DNA of 64,000 bases, from the NCBI RefSeq assembly GCF_000429065.1, contig NZ_AUBD01000010.1, positions 62,001-126,000 on the forward strand. The letters run 5' to 3'. This document shows, piece by piece, positions 1 to 11,133 of this stretch. The translations under genes and the position numbers were made by a program. The notes under the pieces are model-generated. The model was not told the DNA's origin. It saw nothing but the letters and a program-made list of their open reading frames with translations, and made no database searches. Source of the stretch: Silanimonas lenta DSM 16282. Its GTDB lineage: Bacteria; Pseudomonadota; Gammaproteobacteria; Xanthomonadales; Xanthomonadaceae. The number at the start of each line of letters is the position of its first letter. Position 1 is the stretch's first letter.

Positions 1-2441
1 CGCACGTAGTCGGTGGCGGCGATGGCCGGGCCCTGGCGGCCCTCCAGCAGCTCGGTGACATAGGCCTTGCGCGGCGTCTTCGCCTCCGGATGCAGACGGT
101 TCCAGCGCTCGCAGTCGAAGCCGTCGCGGCGCAGCTCGGTGAAGCTCGGGCAGCTCCAGATGTCGGCCGAAACGCCGAACTCGCGGTCGAGCAGCTCGGC
201 GGCGGCGATCGCCTCGCGCAGGATGGTGCCCGAGCCCATCAGCTGCACGCGCAGCTCGCCCTTCTTCGGCTTGCCGGCATCCTTCAGCAGGTACATGCCC
301 TTGATGATCCCTTCCGCGGCGCCTTCCGGCATGTCCGGGTGCGCGTAGTTCTCGTTCATCAGGGTGAGGTAGTAGTACTCGTCCACCTGCTCGGTGAGCA
401 TGCGCTGCATGCCGTGCTGCAGCACCACCGCCACCTCATAGGCGAAAGTGGGGTCGTAGGGGCGGCAGTTCGGGATGTTGCCGGCCAGCAGGTGCGAGTG
501 GCCGTCCTCGTGCTGCAGGCCCTCGCCGTTGAGCGTGGTGCGACCGGCGGTGGCGCCGAGCAGGAAGCCGCGGGCGCGCATGTCGGCGGCCTGCCAGGCC
601 GAGTCGCCCACGCGCTGGAAGCCGAACATCGAATAGAAGATGTAGAACGGCAGCATCGGCACGTCGTTGGTGCTGTAGCTGGTGGCGGCCGCCATCCAGC
701 TGGCGAAGCTGCCGGCCTCGTTGATGCCCTCCTGCAGCACCTGCCCGGCTTCGTCTTCGCGGTAGAACATCAGCTGGTCGGCGTCCACCGGCTTGTACTT
801 CTGCCCGTGCGGCGAGTAGATGCCGATCTGGCGGAACAGGCCTTCCATGCCGAAGGTGCGTGCCTCGTCGCAGATGATCGGCACCGTGCGCGGACCCACC
901 ACCTTGTCGCGCAGGATCACGTTCAGCGCCTGCACGAAGGCCATGGTGGTGCTGATCTCGCGCTCGCCGCTGCTCTTCAGCAGGCGCTCGAAGGCGGACA
1001 GCGCGGGCACCGGCAGCGACTGGCTGGCCTTCCTGCGGCGCTGCGGCAGAGGCCCGCCGAGCGCGGCCCGGCGCGCCTTCAGGTACTGCACCTCGGGCGA
1101 GTCCGGGCCGGGATGGTAGAAGGGCACCGAGGGCAGGTCCTCGTCGCTCACCGGGATGTTGAAGCGGTCGCGGAAGGCCTTCACCGCCGCATCGTCCAGC
1201 TTCTTCTGCTGGTGGGTGATGTTGATCGACTCGCCGGCCTTGCCCATGCCGTAGCCCTTCACCGTCTTGGCGAGGATCACGGTGGGCTGGCCCTTGTGGT
1301 TCACCGCGGCGTGGTAGGCGGCATACACCTTGTGCGGGTCGTGGCCGCCGCGGTTGAGGCGCCAGATGTCCTCGTCGGAGAGCGAGGCCACCATGCGCTT
1401 CGTCTCTTCGTACTTGCCGAAGAAGTGCTCGCGGGTATAGGCGCCGCCGAAGGCCTTGCAGTTCTGGTACTCGCCGTCGACGGTCTCCATCATCAGCTTC
1501 TTCAGGGTGCCGTTGCTGTCCTTGGCCAGCAGCGGATCCCAGTAGCTGCCCCAGATCACCTTGATGACGTTCCAGCCGGCGCCGCGGAACACGCCCTCGA
1601 GTTCCTGGATGATCTTGCCGTTGCCGCGCACCGGGCCATCGAGACGCTGCAGGTTGCAGTTGATGACGAACACCAGGTTGTCGAGGCCCTCGCGACCGGC
1701 CAGCGAGATGGCACCGAGGCTCTCGGGCTCGTCGCACTCGCCATCGCCCATGAAACACCACACCTTGCGGTCGGAGGCCGGCATCAGGCCGCGGGCCTCG
1801 AGGTACTTCCAGAAGCGCGCCTGGTAGATGGCGGCGATGGGACCAAGGCCCATCGACACGGTGGGCGTCTGCCAGAAGTCCGGCATCAGCCAGGGGTGGG
1901 GATAGCTCGAGATGCCCTTGCCATCGACCTCCATGCGGAAGTGGTCGAGCTGCTCTTCGGTGAGCCGCCCTTCGAGGAAGGCACGGGCATAGATGCCGGG
2001 CGCGCTGTGGCCCTGGATGTAGAGCAGGTCTCCCGGGTGCTGCTCGCTCGGCGCGCGCCAGAAGTGGTTGAAGCCGACGTCGTAGAGCGTGGCCGCCGAG
2101 GCGAAGCTGGCGATGTGGCCGCCGAGTTCCCCGGGCTTGCGGTTGGCCCGTACCACCATGGCCAGGGCGTTCCAGCGGATCAGCGAGCGCAGCCGCCATT
2201 CCATCTGCGCATCGCCCGGGCTCTTGGCCTCGAGGTGCGGCGGGATGGTGTTGATGTACTCGGTGGTAGGAGCAAAAGGCAGATGCGCGCCCGCACGGCG
2301 AGTCAACTCCACCATGCGCTCGAGCAGATGATGGGCGCGCTCCGGGCCGTCGGCATCAATCACCGCCTTCAGCGATTCCAGCCATTCCTGGGTTTCGGTC
2401 GGGTCGATATCGTTCGCCAGGACGTCCTGCAACCAGTTCAT
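1..2441 (-). CDS. aceE: Pyruvate dehydrogenase E1 component, homodimeric type (3' end beyond window)
   Basis: Thiamine-diphosphate-dependent E1 subunit of the cytoplasmic pyruvate dehydrogenase complex; it decarboxylates pyruvate and passes the acetyl group to lipoyl-AceF. The frame reads MNWLQDVLANDIDPTETQEW from an ATG that has GGAG about 11 bases upstream. About 813 residues are present, so roughly the last tenth of a typical AceE, and probably aceF beyond it, lie outside the window. The ThDP/Mg motif GDGECDEPES starts near residue 232, and the blocks HFRMEVDGKGISSYPHPWL and PNCRPYDPTFAYE are characteristic of AceE. It follows the universal stress gene on the same strand after 110 bases, so it may have its own promoter. 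The identification is firm. Confidence 0.97.
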   Translation of the reverse strand, partial: MNWLQDVLANDIDPTETQEWLESLKAVIDADGPERAHHLLERMVELTRRAGAHLPFAPTTEYINTIPPHLEAKSPGDAQMEWRLRSLIRWNALAMVVRANRKPGELGGHIASFASAATLYDVGFNHFWRAPSEQHPGDLLYIQGHSAPGIYARAFLEGRLTEEQLDHFRMEVDGKGISSYPHPWLMPDFWQTPTVSMGLGPIAAIYQARFWKYLEARGLMPASDRKVWCFMGDGECDEPESLGAISLAGREGLDNLVFVINCNLQRLDGPVRGNGKIIQELEGVFRGAGWNVIKVIWGSYWDPLLAKDSNGTLKKLMMETVDGEYQNCKAFGGAYTREHFFGKYEETKRMVASLSDEDIWRLNRGGHDPHKVYAAYHAAVNHKGQPTVILAKTVKGYGMGKAGESINITHQQKKLDDAAVKAFRDRFNIPVSDEDLPSVPFYHPGPDSPEVQYLKARRAALGGPLPQRRRKASQSLPVPALSAFERLLKSSGEREISTTMAFVQALNVILRDKVVGPRTVPIICDEARTFGMEGLFRQIGIYSPHGQKYKPVDADQLMFYREDEAGQVLQEGINEAGSFASWMAAATSYSTNDVPMLPFYIFYSMFGFQRVGDSAWQAADMRARGFLLGATAGRTTLNGEGLQHEDGHSHLLAGNIPNCRPYDPTFAYEVAVVLQHGMQRMLTEQVDEYYYLTLMNENYAHPDMPEGAAEGIIKGMYLLKDAGKPKKGELRVQLMGSGTILREAIAAAELLDREFGVSADIWSCPSFTELRRDGFDCERWNRLHPEAKTPRKAYVTELLEGRQGPAIAATDYV

Positions 2442-2551
2442 GTCAGCCTGCTCCGCCGCAAAAAGAAACTAGAGCAGAAAGTCTAACAGCCCCCTTCTCC
2501 CCACAGGCAGGGCAGACTCCTGGTGCATACGATTGCCGTGAAACAGGGCCG

Positions 2552-2971
2552 TCAACGAACGACCAGCAGCGGCACCCGGCTCGCGGCGAGCACCTTGCTC
2601 ACCGTGCTGCCAAGCAGCAGCCCGAGTGCCGCGCCATGACCGTGAGACCCCATCACCACCAAGTCATAGCCGCCACGCTCTGCCTCAGCCGCCAGGGCCG
2701 GCCCTGGCATTCCCACTTCGAGCACTTCCCGTGCACGCAGCCCGGAATCCGCCAGCCGTTGTCTGGCCGCACGCATTGCCTCTTCATGCTCGTGTGCGTG
2801 CTGGGCGGCGACGACCTCTGCCCCCACGGCTGCCGCCGCACGCGGCGGTAGTGGCAGAGCAACATGCATCAGCACGAGTTCAGCAGCCGCGAACATCTGC
2901 GGCTTGGAAAGAACGTAATCGAGCGCCCTGAGGCCATGAGCACTGCCATCCATCGCCACCAGAACCTTCAT
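2552..2971 (-). CDS. Universal stress protein, UspA family (single domain)
   Basis: A 139-residue single-domain Usp protein. It opens with MKVLVAMDGSAHGLRALDY and ends with the nucleotide-binding signature G-S-H-G-H-G followed by LLLGSTVSKVL, the G-2X-G-9X-G(S/T) pattern of the ATP-binding Usp class. GGGAGAA lies seven bases before the ATG, supporting the start. An internal His/Glu-rich stretch (AAQHAHEHEEAMRAA) is probably surface helix. The gene stands between maeB and aceE, both central-carbon enzymes. A perfect TTGAC-N4-GTCAA palindrome 61 bases upstream suggests control by an FNR/DNR-type regulator (inferred), which would fit Usp proteins induced by low oxygen in other proteobacteria. 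Confidence 0.92.
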   Translation of the reverse strand: MKVLVAMDGSAHGLRALDYVLSKPQMFAAAELVLMHVALPLPPRAAAAVGAEVVAAQHAHEHEEAMRAARQRLADSGLRAREVLEVGMPGPALAAEAERGGYDLVVMGSHGHGAALGLLLGSTVSKVLAASRVPLLVVR

Positions 2972-3025
2972 CGCTCTTCTCCCGTGACTTCCTGCCGTAG
3001 GCTAGCGCTGCGACACGACAGCGAT

Positions 3026-3035
3026 TTGACGCTGG

Positions 3036-3039
<4 letters not shown>
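3026..3039 (-). promoter_or_regulatory. FNR/DNR-type palindrome upstream of the universal stress gene
   Basis: TTGAC-GCTG-GTCAA is a perfect 5+5 inverted repeat with a four-base spacer, the geometry of FNR/Anr/DNR sites (TTGAT-N4-ATCAA). Its centre (3032.5) is about 31 bases upstream of a TAGCCT -10 candidate at 2999-3004. That places it near -41 of an inferred start around 2992, the classical activator position. The site overlaps the stop codon of maeB. The palindrome is seen directly; the regulator is inferred. Confidence 0.45.
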
Positions 3040-5327
<2,288 letters not shown>

Positions 5328-5424
5328 GGAAAGGCGAGCCGCATTCTAGCCATGCCCCGGGGAGGGCTGGCGACGGCGGCGTACGGGAAGCGGCGGGCAG
5401 GGGCCGGCAGACGGCCCGGAAAGG

Positions 5425-5811
5425 TCAGTCGTCCTCGCCCGAGAGCACCCGCTTCTGCATGGCATCGAGATAGGCGTCGGCCTCGTCCATCGAGCTGAAG
5501 ATCTCGGAGAAGGGCACGGCCTTGACGAGGTCGAAGACCTTGCGGATCTGCGGCTGTGGATTGGCCACCACCACCTTGCCGCCCCGCGCCCCGAGGGTCT
5601 TGCGGGCGCGGAACACGGTGCGCAGGCCGGCCGAGCTGATGTAATCGAGTTCCGAGAGGTCGAGCACCAGCAGGCTCACCGACGGGTCGGCCAGCACCGG
5701 CTCCAGGGCCGAATCGGCCATCTGGTAGGTATGGGTGTCGAGGTGGCCGGCGAGCGCGCAGGTGCGCTTCGGGCCGCTGCCTTCGATGGAGATGCGAAGA
5801 TCGTCGCTCAT
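5425..5811 (-). CDS. STAS-domain anti-sigma-factor antagonist (SpoIIAA/RsbV-like)
   Basis: A 128-residue single STAS domain. The conserved beta-strand-to-helix segment LLVLDLSELDYISSAGLRTV contains the serine pair (YISSAGL) that is phosphorylated in SpoIIAA/RsbV proteins. Such proteins release a sigma factor or other target by binding an anti-sigma kinase when unphosphorylated. Its start overlaps the end of the SpoIIE-type gene by four bases (ATGA), so the two are co-translated and probably form one switch: phosphatase and kinase upstream, antagonist downstream. The final target is not visible here, and no sigma-factor gene is adjacent. Confidence 0.9.
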   Translation of the reverse strand: MSDDLRISIEGSGPKRTCALAGHLDTHTYQMADSALEPVLADPSVSLLVLDLSELDYISSAGLRTVFRARKTLGARGGKVVVANPQPQIRKVFDLVKAVPFSEIFSSMDEADAYLDAMQKRVLSGEDD

Positions 5812-8138
5812 GTCGGCGGATTCCTGGGAAGAACGAGAGTGAGCCGGTTGTGGTCGCCCTCGCGAGCATAGACTGCGTCGAGGCTCATGGTCTTGATGAG
5901 ATGGATGCCAAGGCCGCCGATCGGGCGGTCGAGGTCCTCGGCATCGAGCTCGAGATCGGGGGTATCGAGCGGATTGAAGGGCATCCCGTCATCGACGATG
6001 CGCAGGGTGATGGTGCGCTCGGTGAAGCTCAGGTCCACGGTGCAGTCCACCGCGCCGCCATGGTCGATGGCATTGGCCAGCAGCTCCTCCAGCACCAGGC
6101 GCACGTCCGACTGCCCCTCGGCGTCGATGCCATGGCGGGCCAGGCATTCGTCGATCGCCCGGTTCATCGCCCGCAGGCCGGAGGGCCAGATGGAGAAATG
6201 CAGCGGATCGCTGGCCGGCTGCTCCGGGGCGACCAGGCCCACCGCCAGCACGGTCACGTCGTCGGCCGGTTCGGCCCCGGCGGCGAAGGCCTCCACGGCC
6301 GCCACCACGTCGGCGATGCGCTGCTCGGCATTGCGCCCGGGCTGCGCCAGCACCTCGCGCAGCCGGGCCTCGCCGAACAGCTCGCCCTGCCGGTTGCGGG
6401 CCTCGGTCACGCCATCGGTGAAGCAGAACAGGCAGTCGCCGGGGGCGAGCATGCCGGCGTGACCCTCGCCATAGGCCTCCGGATCGATGCCGAGCGGAGC
6501 GCCGGTCTCCATCTCGAACAGCTCGACCCGCCCGTCGGCGCGGACGATGAAGGGCAGCTCGTGGCCGGAGCTCGCCAGCTCGAACATGCCGGTGTGCGGG
6601 TCCACCAGCCCGCACAGGGCAGTGGCGAACATGCAGCTCTCGTTGCCTTCGGCGAGCCGTGGCGCGGCGCGGGCCAGCATCAGGGCCGGGGAATCGGTGT
6701 TGCGGGCGGTGGCCTCCAGCACGGCCACCGTGCGGGCCATGAACAGGGCCGCCGGCACGCCCTTGTCGCTGATGTCGCCGATGGCGAACCACAGCATCCC
6801 GTCCTCGCGCGGGTGGAAGGCGTAGAAGTCGCCGCCCACGCTCTTGGCCGGCTTCAGCACGGCATGGATGTCGAGGTGGCCCTCGTGCACGTCGACCGCG
6901 GTGGCCGGCGGCAGCATCGACTGCTGCAGGTCGTGGGCGAGCCGCAGCTCGCTGTCGAGCTTCTGCTGCTCCTGGGCAAGCCGCTGGGTCTGCGCCATCT
7001 GCTGGCGCAGGGCGGCATCGGCGCCATCCAGCACCCGCGCCAGCTCGCCCACCTCGTCGCGCCGCACCAGCAGGGCGGTGGGCATGGCGAAGCCTTCCTG
7101 GGCGAGGCGGCGGGCGGCCTCGCCGAGCTGCACCATCGGCCGGGTGATGCCGCGCGACAGGGCGTTCCCCAGCAGGGCGAGCAGGCCGATCAGCACCACG
7201 GTGCCGCCGGCGAAGCGCCAGGCCACTTCGCGCAGGGGAGCCAGGGTAGCCGCCTCGTCGAGCACCAGGAGCAGGCCCCAGTCGCCGTCGATGCTGGCAT
7301 GGGCCCCGCGCCGCCCCTGCCCGAGGGCGACGAGTTCGCCCGGCCTGGCCTGCTGGCGCGCCGTGGTGAGCAGGGCATCCAGTTCTGGCAGGGCCGGCGG
7401 CGGCGTTCCCACCGATACCCAGTCCGAATCGCCGATCCACACTGGCCCCTTGTGCAGGACGGCGCGCAGCCGGGGATCGTTGCGGAAGGGATCGAGCAGG
7501 GCGTTGAAGCGGTCGATCGGCACGTCGAGGCTCACCATGCCCGAGGGCTGCCCGTTGCTGGGCGCCAGCGGGCGGTTGAGCGTCACCATCCAGCGCCCGC
7601 CCGCCGTCTCGTTGAAGTAGGGCGGCGACCAGCGCGGCCCGCGGGCGGCCAGGGTCTCGCGGTACCAGGCTTGGGCCGGCACGTCGATGCCGCGCTCGCC
7701 GATCAGGTCGCGGTGCACCACGCCACGCCCCTGCTTCGCCGCGTACACCGCCCAGTGCCGCCCCGGCAGCGGCGAGACGGCAGGCTCGGCGGCCACCAGG
7801 CCACCGGCCACGTTCGGATCGGCCAGCACCACGGCATCGAGCAGGGCGAGGGTCTGGGCGGCATCGCCGCGCATCCCCGGCACCGCCCCGGCCAGGGTGG
7901 CCGCCCCCACGTCCACCGCCTGCAGCAGGGCGCGGCCCTCGACCCCGGTGCGGCGCAGCGATTCGACCAGGCTGGCGCCCGCGGCCTCCAGCGCCCGGGC
8001 CTCGGCCACCCGGTAGAGGGCGATGCCGCCGGCCACCGCCGCCAGCGCCCCGGCCACGCCGAACCAGAGCGCGAAACGCGTCTGCAGGCTGTGGTGCCAG
8101 CGGGGACGCGCGGGCGGGTCGGGGAGCAGGGCGGTCAT
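5808..8138 (-). CDS. Membrane sensor with HAMP, SpoIIE/PP2C phosphatase and HATPase (RsbW-like) domains
   Basis: A 776-residue signalling protein. A first membrane helix (FALWFGVAGALAAVAGGIAL) is followed by an extracytoplasmic sensor region of about 250 residues, a second helix (GGTVVLIGLLALLGNAL), a HAMP segment and a short coiled coil. The PP2C/SpoIIE phosphatase shows its metal-site blocks GGDFYAF, IGDISDKGVPAALFM, FCFTDGVTEARN and DDVTVLAV. The C-terminus is a serine-kinase-like HATPase with N-box EELLANAIDHGG and glycine-rich loops DDGMP and GGLGIHLIK. Phosphatase and kinase are thus fused in one chain, upstream of and overlapping the STAS gene. ATG at 8138 is preferred over an upstream TTG. 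Divergent from the QEGLA gene. Confidence 0.92.
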   Translation of the reverse strand: MTALLPDPPARPRWHHSLQTRFALWFGVAGALAAVAGGIALYRVAEARALEAAGASLVESLRRTGVEGRALLQAVDVGAATLAGAVPGMRGDAAQTLALLDAVVLADPNVAGGLVAAEPAVSPLPGRHWAVYAAKQGRGVVHRDLIGERGIDVPAQAWYRETLAARGPRWSPPYFNETAGGRWMVTLNRPLAPSNGQPSGMVSLDVPIDRFNALLDPFRNDPRLRAVLHKGPVWIGDSDWVSVGTPPPALPELDALLTTARQQARPGELVALGQGRRGAHASIDGDWGLLLVLDEAATLAPLREVAWRFAGGTVVLIGLLALLGNALSRGITRPMVQLGEAARRLAQEGFAMPTALLVRRDEVGELARVLDGADAALRQQMAQTQRLAQEQQKLDSELRLAHDLQQSMLPPATAVDVHEGHLDIHAVLKPAKSVGGDFYAFHPREDGMLWFAIGDISDKGVPAALFMARTVAVLEATARNTDSPALMLARAAPRLAEGNESCMFATALCGLVDPHTGMFELASSGHELPFIVRADGRVELFEMETGAPLGIDPEAYGEGHAGMLAPGDCLFCFTDGVTEARNRQGELFGEARLREVLAQPGRNAEQRIADVVAAVEAFAAGAEPADDVTVLAVGLVAPEQPASDPLHFSIWPSGLRAMNRAIDECLARHGIDAEGQSDVRLVLEELLANAIDHGGAVDCTVDLSFTERTITLRIVDDGMPFNPLDTPDLELDAEDLDRPIGGLGIHLIKTMSLDAVYAREGDHNRLTLVLPRNPPT

Positions 8139-8204
8139 GGGCGCCAAGGCTGCGGCCCGGCGCCCGGCCGGTCAACGGGGCGCGGGGGGCGTATGCTGGC
8201 CGGC

Positions 8205-9533
8205 ATGCCCGATGGACCGCCCGCCGTGGCCACCCGATCCGAGCTCGCGCACCATGCCGACCTCGACGCCCGCCTGGTGCGGGCGACGCGGCGGCTGCGG
8301 CTGCTGCAGGCGGTGAGCTGGAAGCGCCGGGTGCAGGTGGCCTTCCTCGAACGCTGGCGGCGCGGCGTGCTGCGCCTTCCCGAACCCGAATACGAGCCCG
8401 AGGACCTCGCGGACGTGCGCGCCGAGCTGCGCGCCATCGGCGAGGCCTGCGACGTCGACTCGCCGCTCGGCCTCTACCTGCGCCGCAGCTGCGAGAGCTG
8501 GCACACCGCCGCCCAGCTGCTGGAGGCGGTGGGCACGGCGGCGGTCACCGACCACTCGATCCGCCTGTTCGGCCGCCCCGGCGACCCCCTGCCCGGCGGC
8601 GAGGTCTCCGGGCTCGATGCCGCCCTGCACTTCGTGCGCATCGCCGACGAGCTGGACGCCGAACTGCGGGATGCCGACACCGACGACGTGCGCATCCCCT
8701 CCACCGAGGTGCGCGACCGGCTGCAGGCCGACATGGACGCTTTCTTCGGCCCCGGCGAAGTGGCGGTGGAACTGGATGCCGACCTGATCGCCAAGGCCGC
8801 CGCCGGCCCTACCCGCATCCGTCTGCGCGAGGGCGCCGCATTCAGCGAATACGACGTGCACCAGCTGCGCGAGCACGAGGCCTTCGTGCACACCCTCACC
8901 GCCCTCAATGGCCGGGCGCAGCCGCACTTCGCCTCACTTTCGCGCACCTCGCCGCGGATCATCGCCACCCAGGAGGGACTCGCCACCTTCGCCGAGCTGA
9001 TCACCGGCCATATCGACATCGAGCGCATGAAGCGCATCAGCCTGCGCATTCTCGCCATCGACATGGCCCTGCGCGGCGCCGATTTCATCGACGTGTTCCG
9101 CTTCTTCCTCGAGGCCGGGCAGCGCGAGACCGAGAGCTTCGCCTCGGCGGCGCGCATCTTCCGCGGCGTGCCGGTGACCGGTGGCGCGGCCTTCACCAAG
9201 GACGGCGTCTACCTCGCCGGCCTGGTGCGGGTGCATACCTTCTTCCGCTGGTGCCTGAAGCACCGCCGCCTCGCCCTCACCCACCGGCTGTTCGCCGGGA
9301 AGATGACGCTGGAGGACGTGTTCGACCTCGAGCCCGCCTTCGAGAGCGGGGCCATCGCCCCACCCCGCCACCTGCCGCCCTGGGCGCGCCGGGCGGGAGG
9401 CCTCGCCGGCCTGCTGGCCTTCTCGCTGTTCGCCAACACCATCCGCCTCGACCGGGTGGACATCGACAACCTCGATGCGGTGCCGCAGCTCTTCGGCGTT
9501 CGTCCCTCGGAGCCGCGTGCCCAGGAACGCTGA
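8205..9533 (+). CDS. QEGLA-motif protein (flavohemoglobin expression-modulating family, DUF1704-like)
   Basis: A 442-residue soluble protein with the diagnostic block ATQEGLATFAELITG and the preceding HxxxE-type segment VHQLREHEAFVHTL, reminiscent of a zinc-peptidase fold. The family name comes from a reported effect on flavohemoglobin expression; the biochemical role is not established. ATG at 8205 is used, and an in-frame ATG exists at 8193. The sequence just before (TATGCT at 8192-8197) looks like a -10 box, which would make the mRNA nearly leaderless from 8205. It diverges from the SpoIIE gene and converges on rsgA, from which it is separated by about 11 bases. Confidence 0.85.
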   Translation: MPDGPPAVATRSELAHHADLDARLVRATRRLRLLQAVSWKRRVQVAFLERWRRGVLRLPEPEYEPEDLADVRAELRAIGEACDVDSPLGLYLRRSCESWHTAAQLLEAVGTAAVTDHSIRLFGRPGDPLPGGEVSGLDAALHFVRIADELDAELRDADTDDVRIPSTEVRDRLQADMDAFFGPGEVAVELDADLIAKAAAGPTRIRLREGAAFSEYDVHQLREHEAFVHTLTALNGRAQPHFASLSRTSPRIIATQEGLATFAELITGHIDIERMKRISLRILAIDMALRGADFIDVFRFFLEAGQRETESFASAARIFRGVPVTGGAAFTKDGVYLAGLVRVHTFFRWCLKHRRLALTHRLFAGKMTLEDVFDLEPAFESGAIAPPRHLPPWARRAGGLAGLLAFSLFANTIRLDRVDIDNLDAVPQLFGVRPSEPRAQER

Positions 9534-9544
9534 GGCAGGCGGTT

Positions 9545-10627
9545 TCAGCGCCGCCCGAACCTATCCTTCGGCCGCGGCCGCCCGCCCCGCGGCGCCTGCC
9601 GCGCCTCCTGCCGCCGCTGGGCAAGGGTCTGGGCGGCGGCGTCGCGCTCGTCGCGCAGCTTGATGTAGTGGGCATAGCGCGCCTCGTCGAGCTGCTCTGC
9701 CGCAAGGGCCGCCAACACCGCGCAGCCCGGCTCGTTGAGGTGGGCGCAGTCGCGGAAGCGGCAGGTGGCGGCCAGCGCCTCGATGTCCTCGAACACGCCC
9801 TCGGCAAAATCCTCCTCGCCCACCAGCTTGAGCTCGCGCATGCCTGGGGTGTCGATCAGGCAGCCGCCCTGCGGCAGCGGGATCAGCACCCGCGAGGTGG
9901 TGGTGTGGCGGCCGCGCGAATCGGCCTCGCGCACCGCCGCGGTCTTCATCTGCTCGCACCCGAGCAGGGTGTTGGTGAGCGTGGACTTGCCGGCGCCCGA
10001 GCTGCCTACCAGCACGCAGCTCCGCCCCGGCCCGAGGTAGGGCGCGAGCACGGCGGCACTGGCCGGGTCCTTGCCGTTCACCACATGCAGCGGGAAACCG
10101 GCAGCGGTGAGCGGCGCCAGCAGCTCGGCGGCCTCGCCGGCGAGGTCACCGGCGAGGTCGGCCTTGGTCAGCACCAGCACCGGGGCGGCGCCGCTCGCCT
10201 GCACCAGCAGCAGGTAGCGTTCGATGCGCCGCGGGTTGAAATCGCCGTCCAGCCCGGTCACCACCAGCACGTGATCGATGTTGGCGGCGATCGGCTGCTG
10301 CTGGTAGTGCTCGCCGGCGGCGGCGCGGCGCAGCAGGGCGTGGCGCGGTAGCCGCTGGGCGATGGCCTCGCCGCGGTCGTCGAGCAGCACCCAGTCGCCC
10401 ACCACCGCGCGCTGCTCGGCCGGGAAGCGCGGCCGGGTCCAGGCCGCTGGCGGCTGCACGCGGCGCGTCTCGTCGATGGCGGTGGCCACCACGTAGGCAT
10501 TGCGGTGCTGCCCCACCACCCGCGCCAGCGTCGCACGCGGCAGGGCGGCGAGAGCCTCGGCCGCAGGCGCGCCCTCGCGCCAGCCCATCGGCCGCACGGC
10601 CTCGAAGTCGTCGGGGGTCCACGTCAT
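9545..10627 (-). CDS. rsgA: Small-ribosomal-subunit biogenesis GTPase RsgA
   Basis: Circularly permuted GTPase that checks late 30S subunit maturation. In 360 residues it shows an N-terminal OB-fold region, the permuted order G4 (LTKAD), G1 (GSSGAGKST), G2/switch region (GRHTTT) and G3 (DTPGM), and the C-terminal zinc knuckle CRFRDCAHLNEPGC. The start MTWTPDDFEAV lies at the end of the conserved frame; the reading frame continues upstream but loses similarity. It is divergent from the DUF4345 gene, with 60 bases between start codons. The basic tail (PRGGRPRPKDRFGRR) is usual for the family. Confidence 0.96.
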   Translation of the reverse strand: MTWTPDDFEAVRPMGWREGAPAAEALAALPRATLARVVGQHRNAYVVATAIDETRRVQPPAAWTRPRFPAEQRAVVGDWVLLDDRGEAIAQRLPRHALLRRAAAGEHYQQQPIAANIDHVLVVTGLDGDFNPRRIERYLLLVQASGAAPVLVLTKADLAGDLAGEAAELLAPLTAAGFPLHVVNGKDPASAAVLAPYLGPGRSCVLVGSSGAGKSTLTNTLLGCEQMKTAAVREADSRGRHTTTSRVLIPLPQGGCLIDTPGMRELKLVGEEDFAEGVFEDIEALAATCRFRDCAHLNEPGCAVLAALAAEQLDEARYAHYIKLRDERDAAAQTLAQRRQEARQAPRGGRPRPKDRFGRR

Positions 10628-10687
10628 CGCGCGCAGTGTACGCGGGCTTGCCCCGCCCTTGACCGCGGCGGGTGCTAGCCTGCAGGG

Positions 10688-11077
10688 ATGGAAAACTACC
10701 GTGTCCTCGTGCTCGTGCTCGCCGGCCTCGGCTTCCTCGGCTTCGGCCTGTGGTTCCTCGTGGATCCGGTCGTGCCGCTGGCCGCCATCGGCATCCGCGC
10801 CGAGGGGCCGGCCGCGGCCACCGAGTTCCGCGCCTTCTACGGCGGCCTCGAGCTTGGCCTCGGCGCCCTGCTGCTCGCAGCGGCCGCCCGCCCGGCCTGG
10901 CGCCGCCCGGGCCTGTGGCTGGTACTGGCGGCCAATGGCGGCATTGCCCTCGGGCGCCTCGTCGGCATCGCGCTGGACGGGGTCTGGGTGCCCTTCTTCG
11001 CCTATGCCCTGGTCTGGGAACTCGGCTTCGCCGCCCTCGCCCTGGCCGGTCTGCGGGGAGGCCGTCCGCAGGCCTGA
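10688..11077 (+). CDS. Small integral membrane protein, DUF4345-like
   Basis: A 129-residue protein with about four hydrophobic helices (VLVLVLAGLGFLGFGLWFLV, FYGGLELGLGALLLAAAA, GLWLVLAANGGIALGRLVGI, FFAYALVWELGFAALALAGL). The motif FRAFYGGLELGLGA is typical of DUF4345 proteins, whose role is unknown. GCAGGG directly precedes the ATG. It leads into the aminotransferase gene 56 bases downstream on the same strand, but no shared function is evident. Confidence 0.8.
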   Translation: MENYRVLVLVLAGLGFLGFGLWFLVDPVVPLAAIGIRAEGPAAATEFRAFYGGLELGLGALLLAAAARPAWRRPGLWLVLAANGGIALGRLVGIALDGVWVPFFAYALVWELGFAALALAGLRGGRPQA

Positions 11078-11133
11078 GGCCGGTCTCGAAGCGCATGCGT
11101 TACCCTCGGGGCTGGTCTCTCCCACCCTGCCCC

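Noticed and set aside
436-2199. A 587-codon minus-strand frame inside aceE
   Set aside because: It is a shifted frame on the same strand as aceE with Arg/Ala/Pro-rich composition and no recognisable domain.
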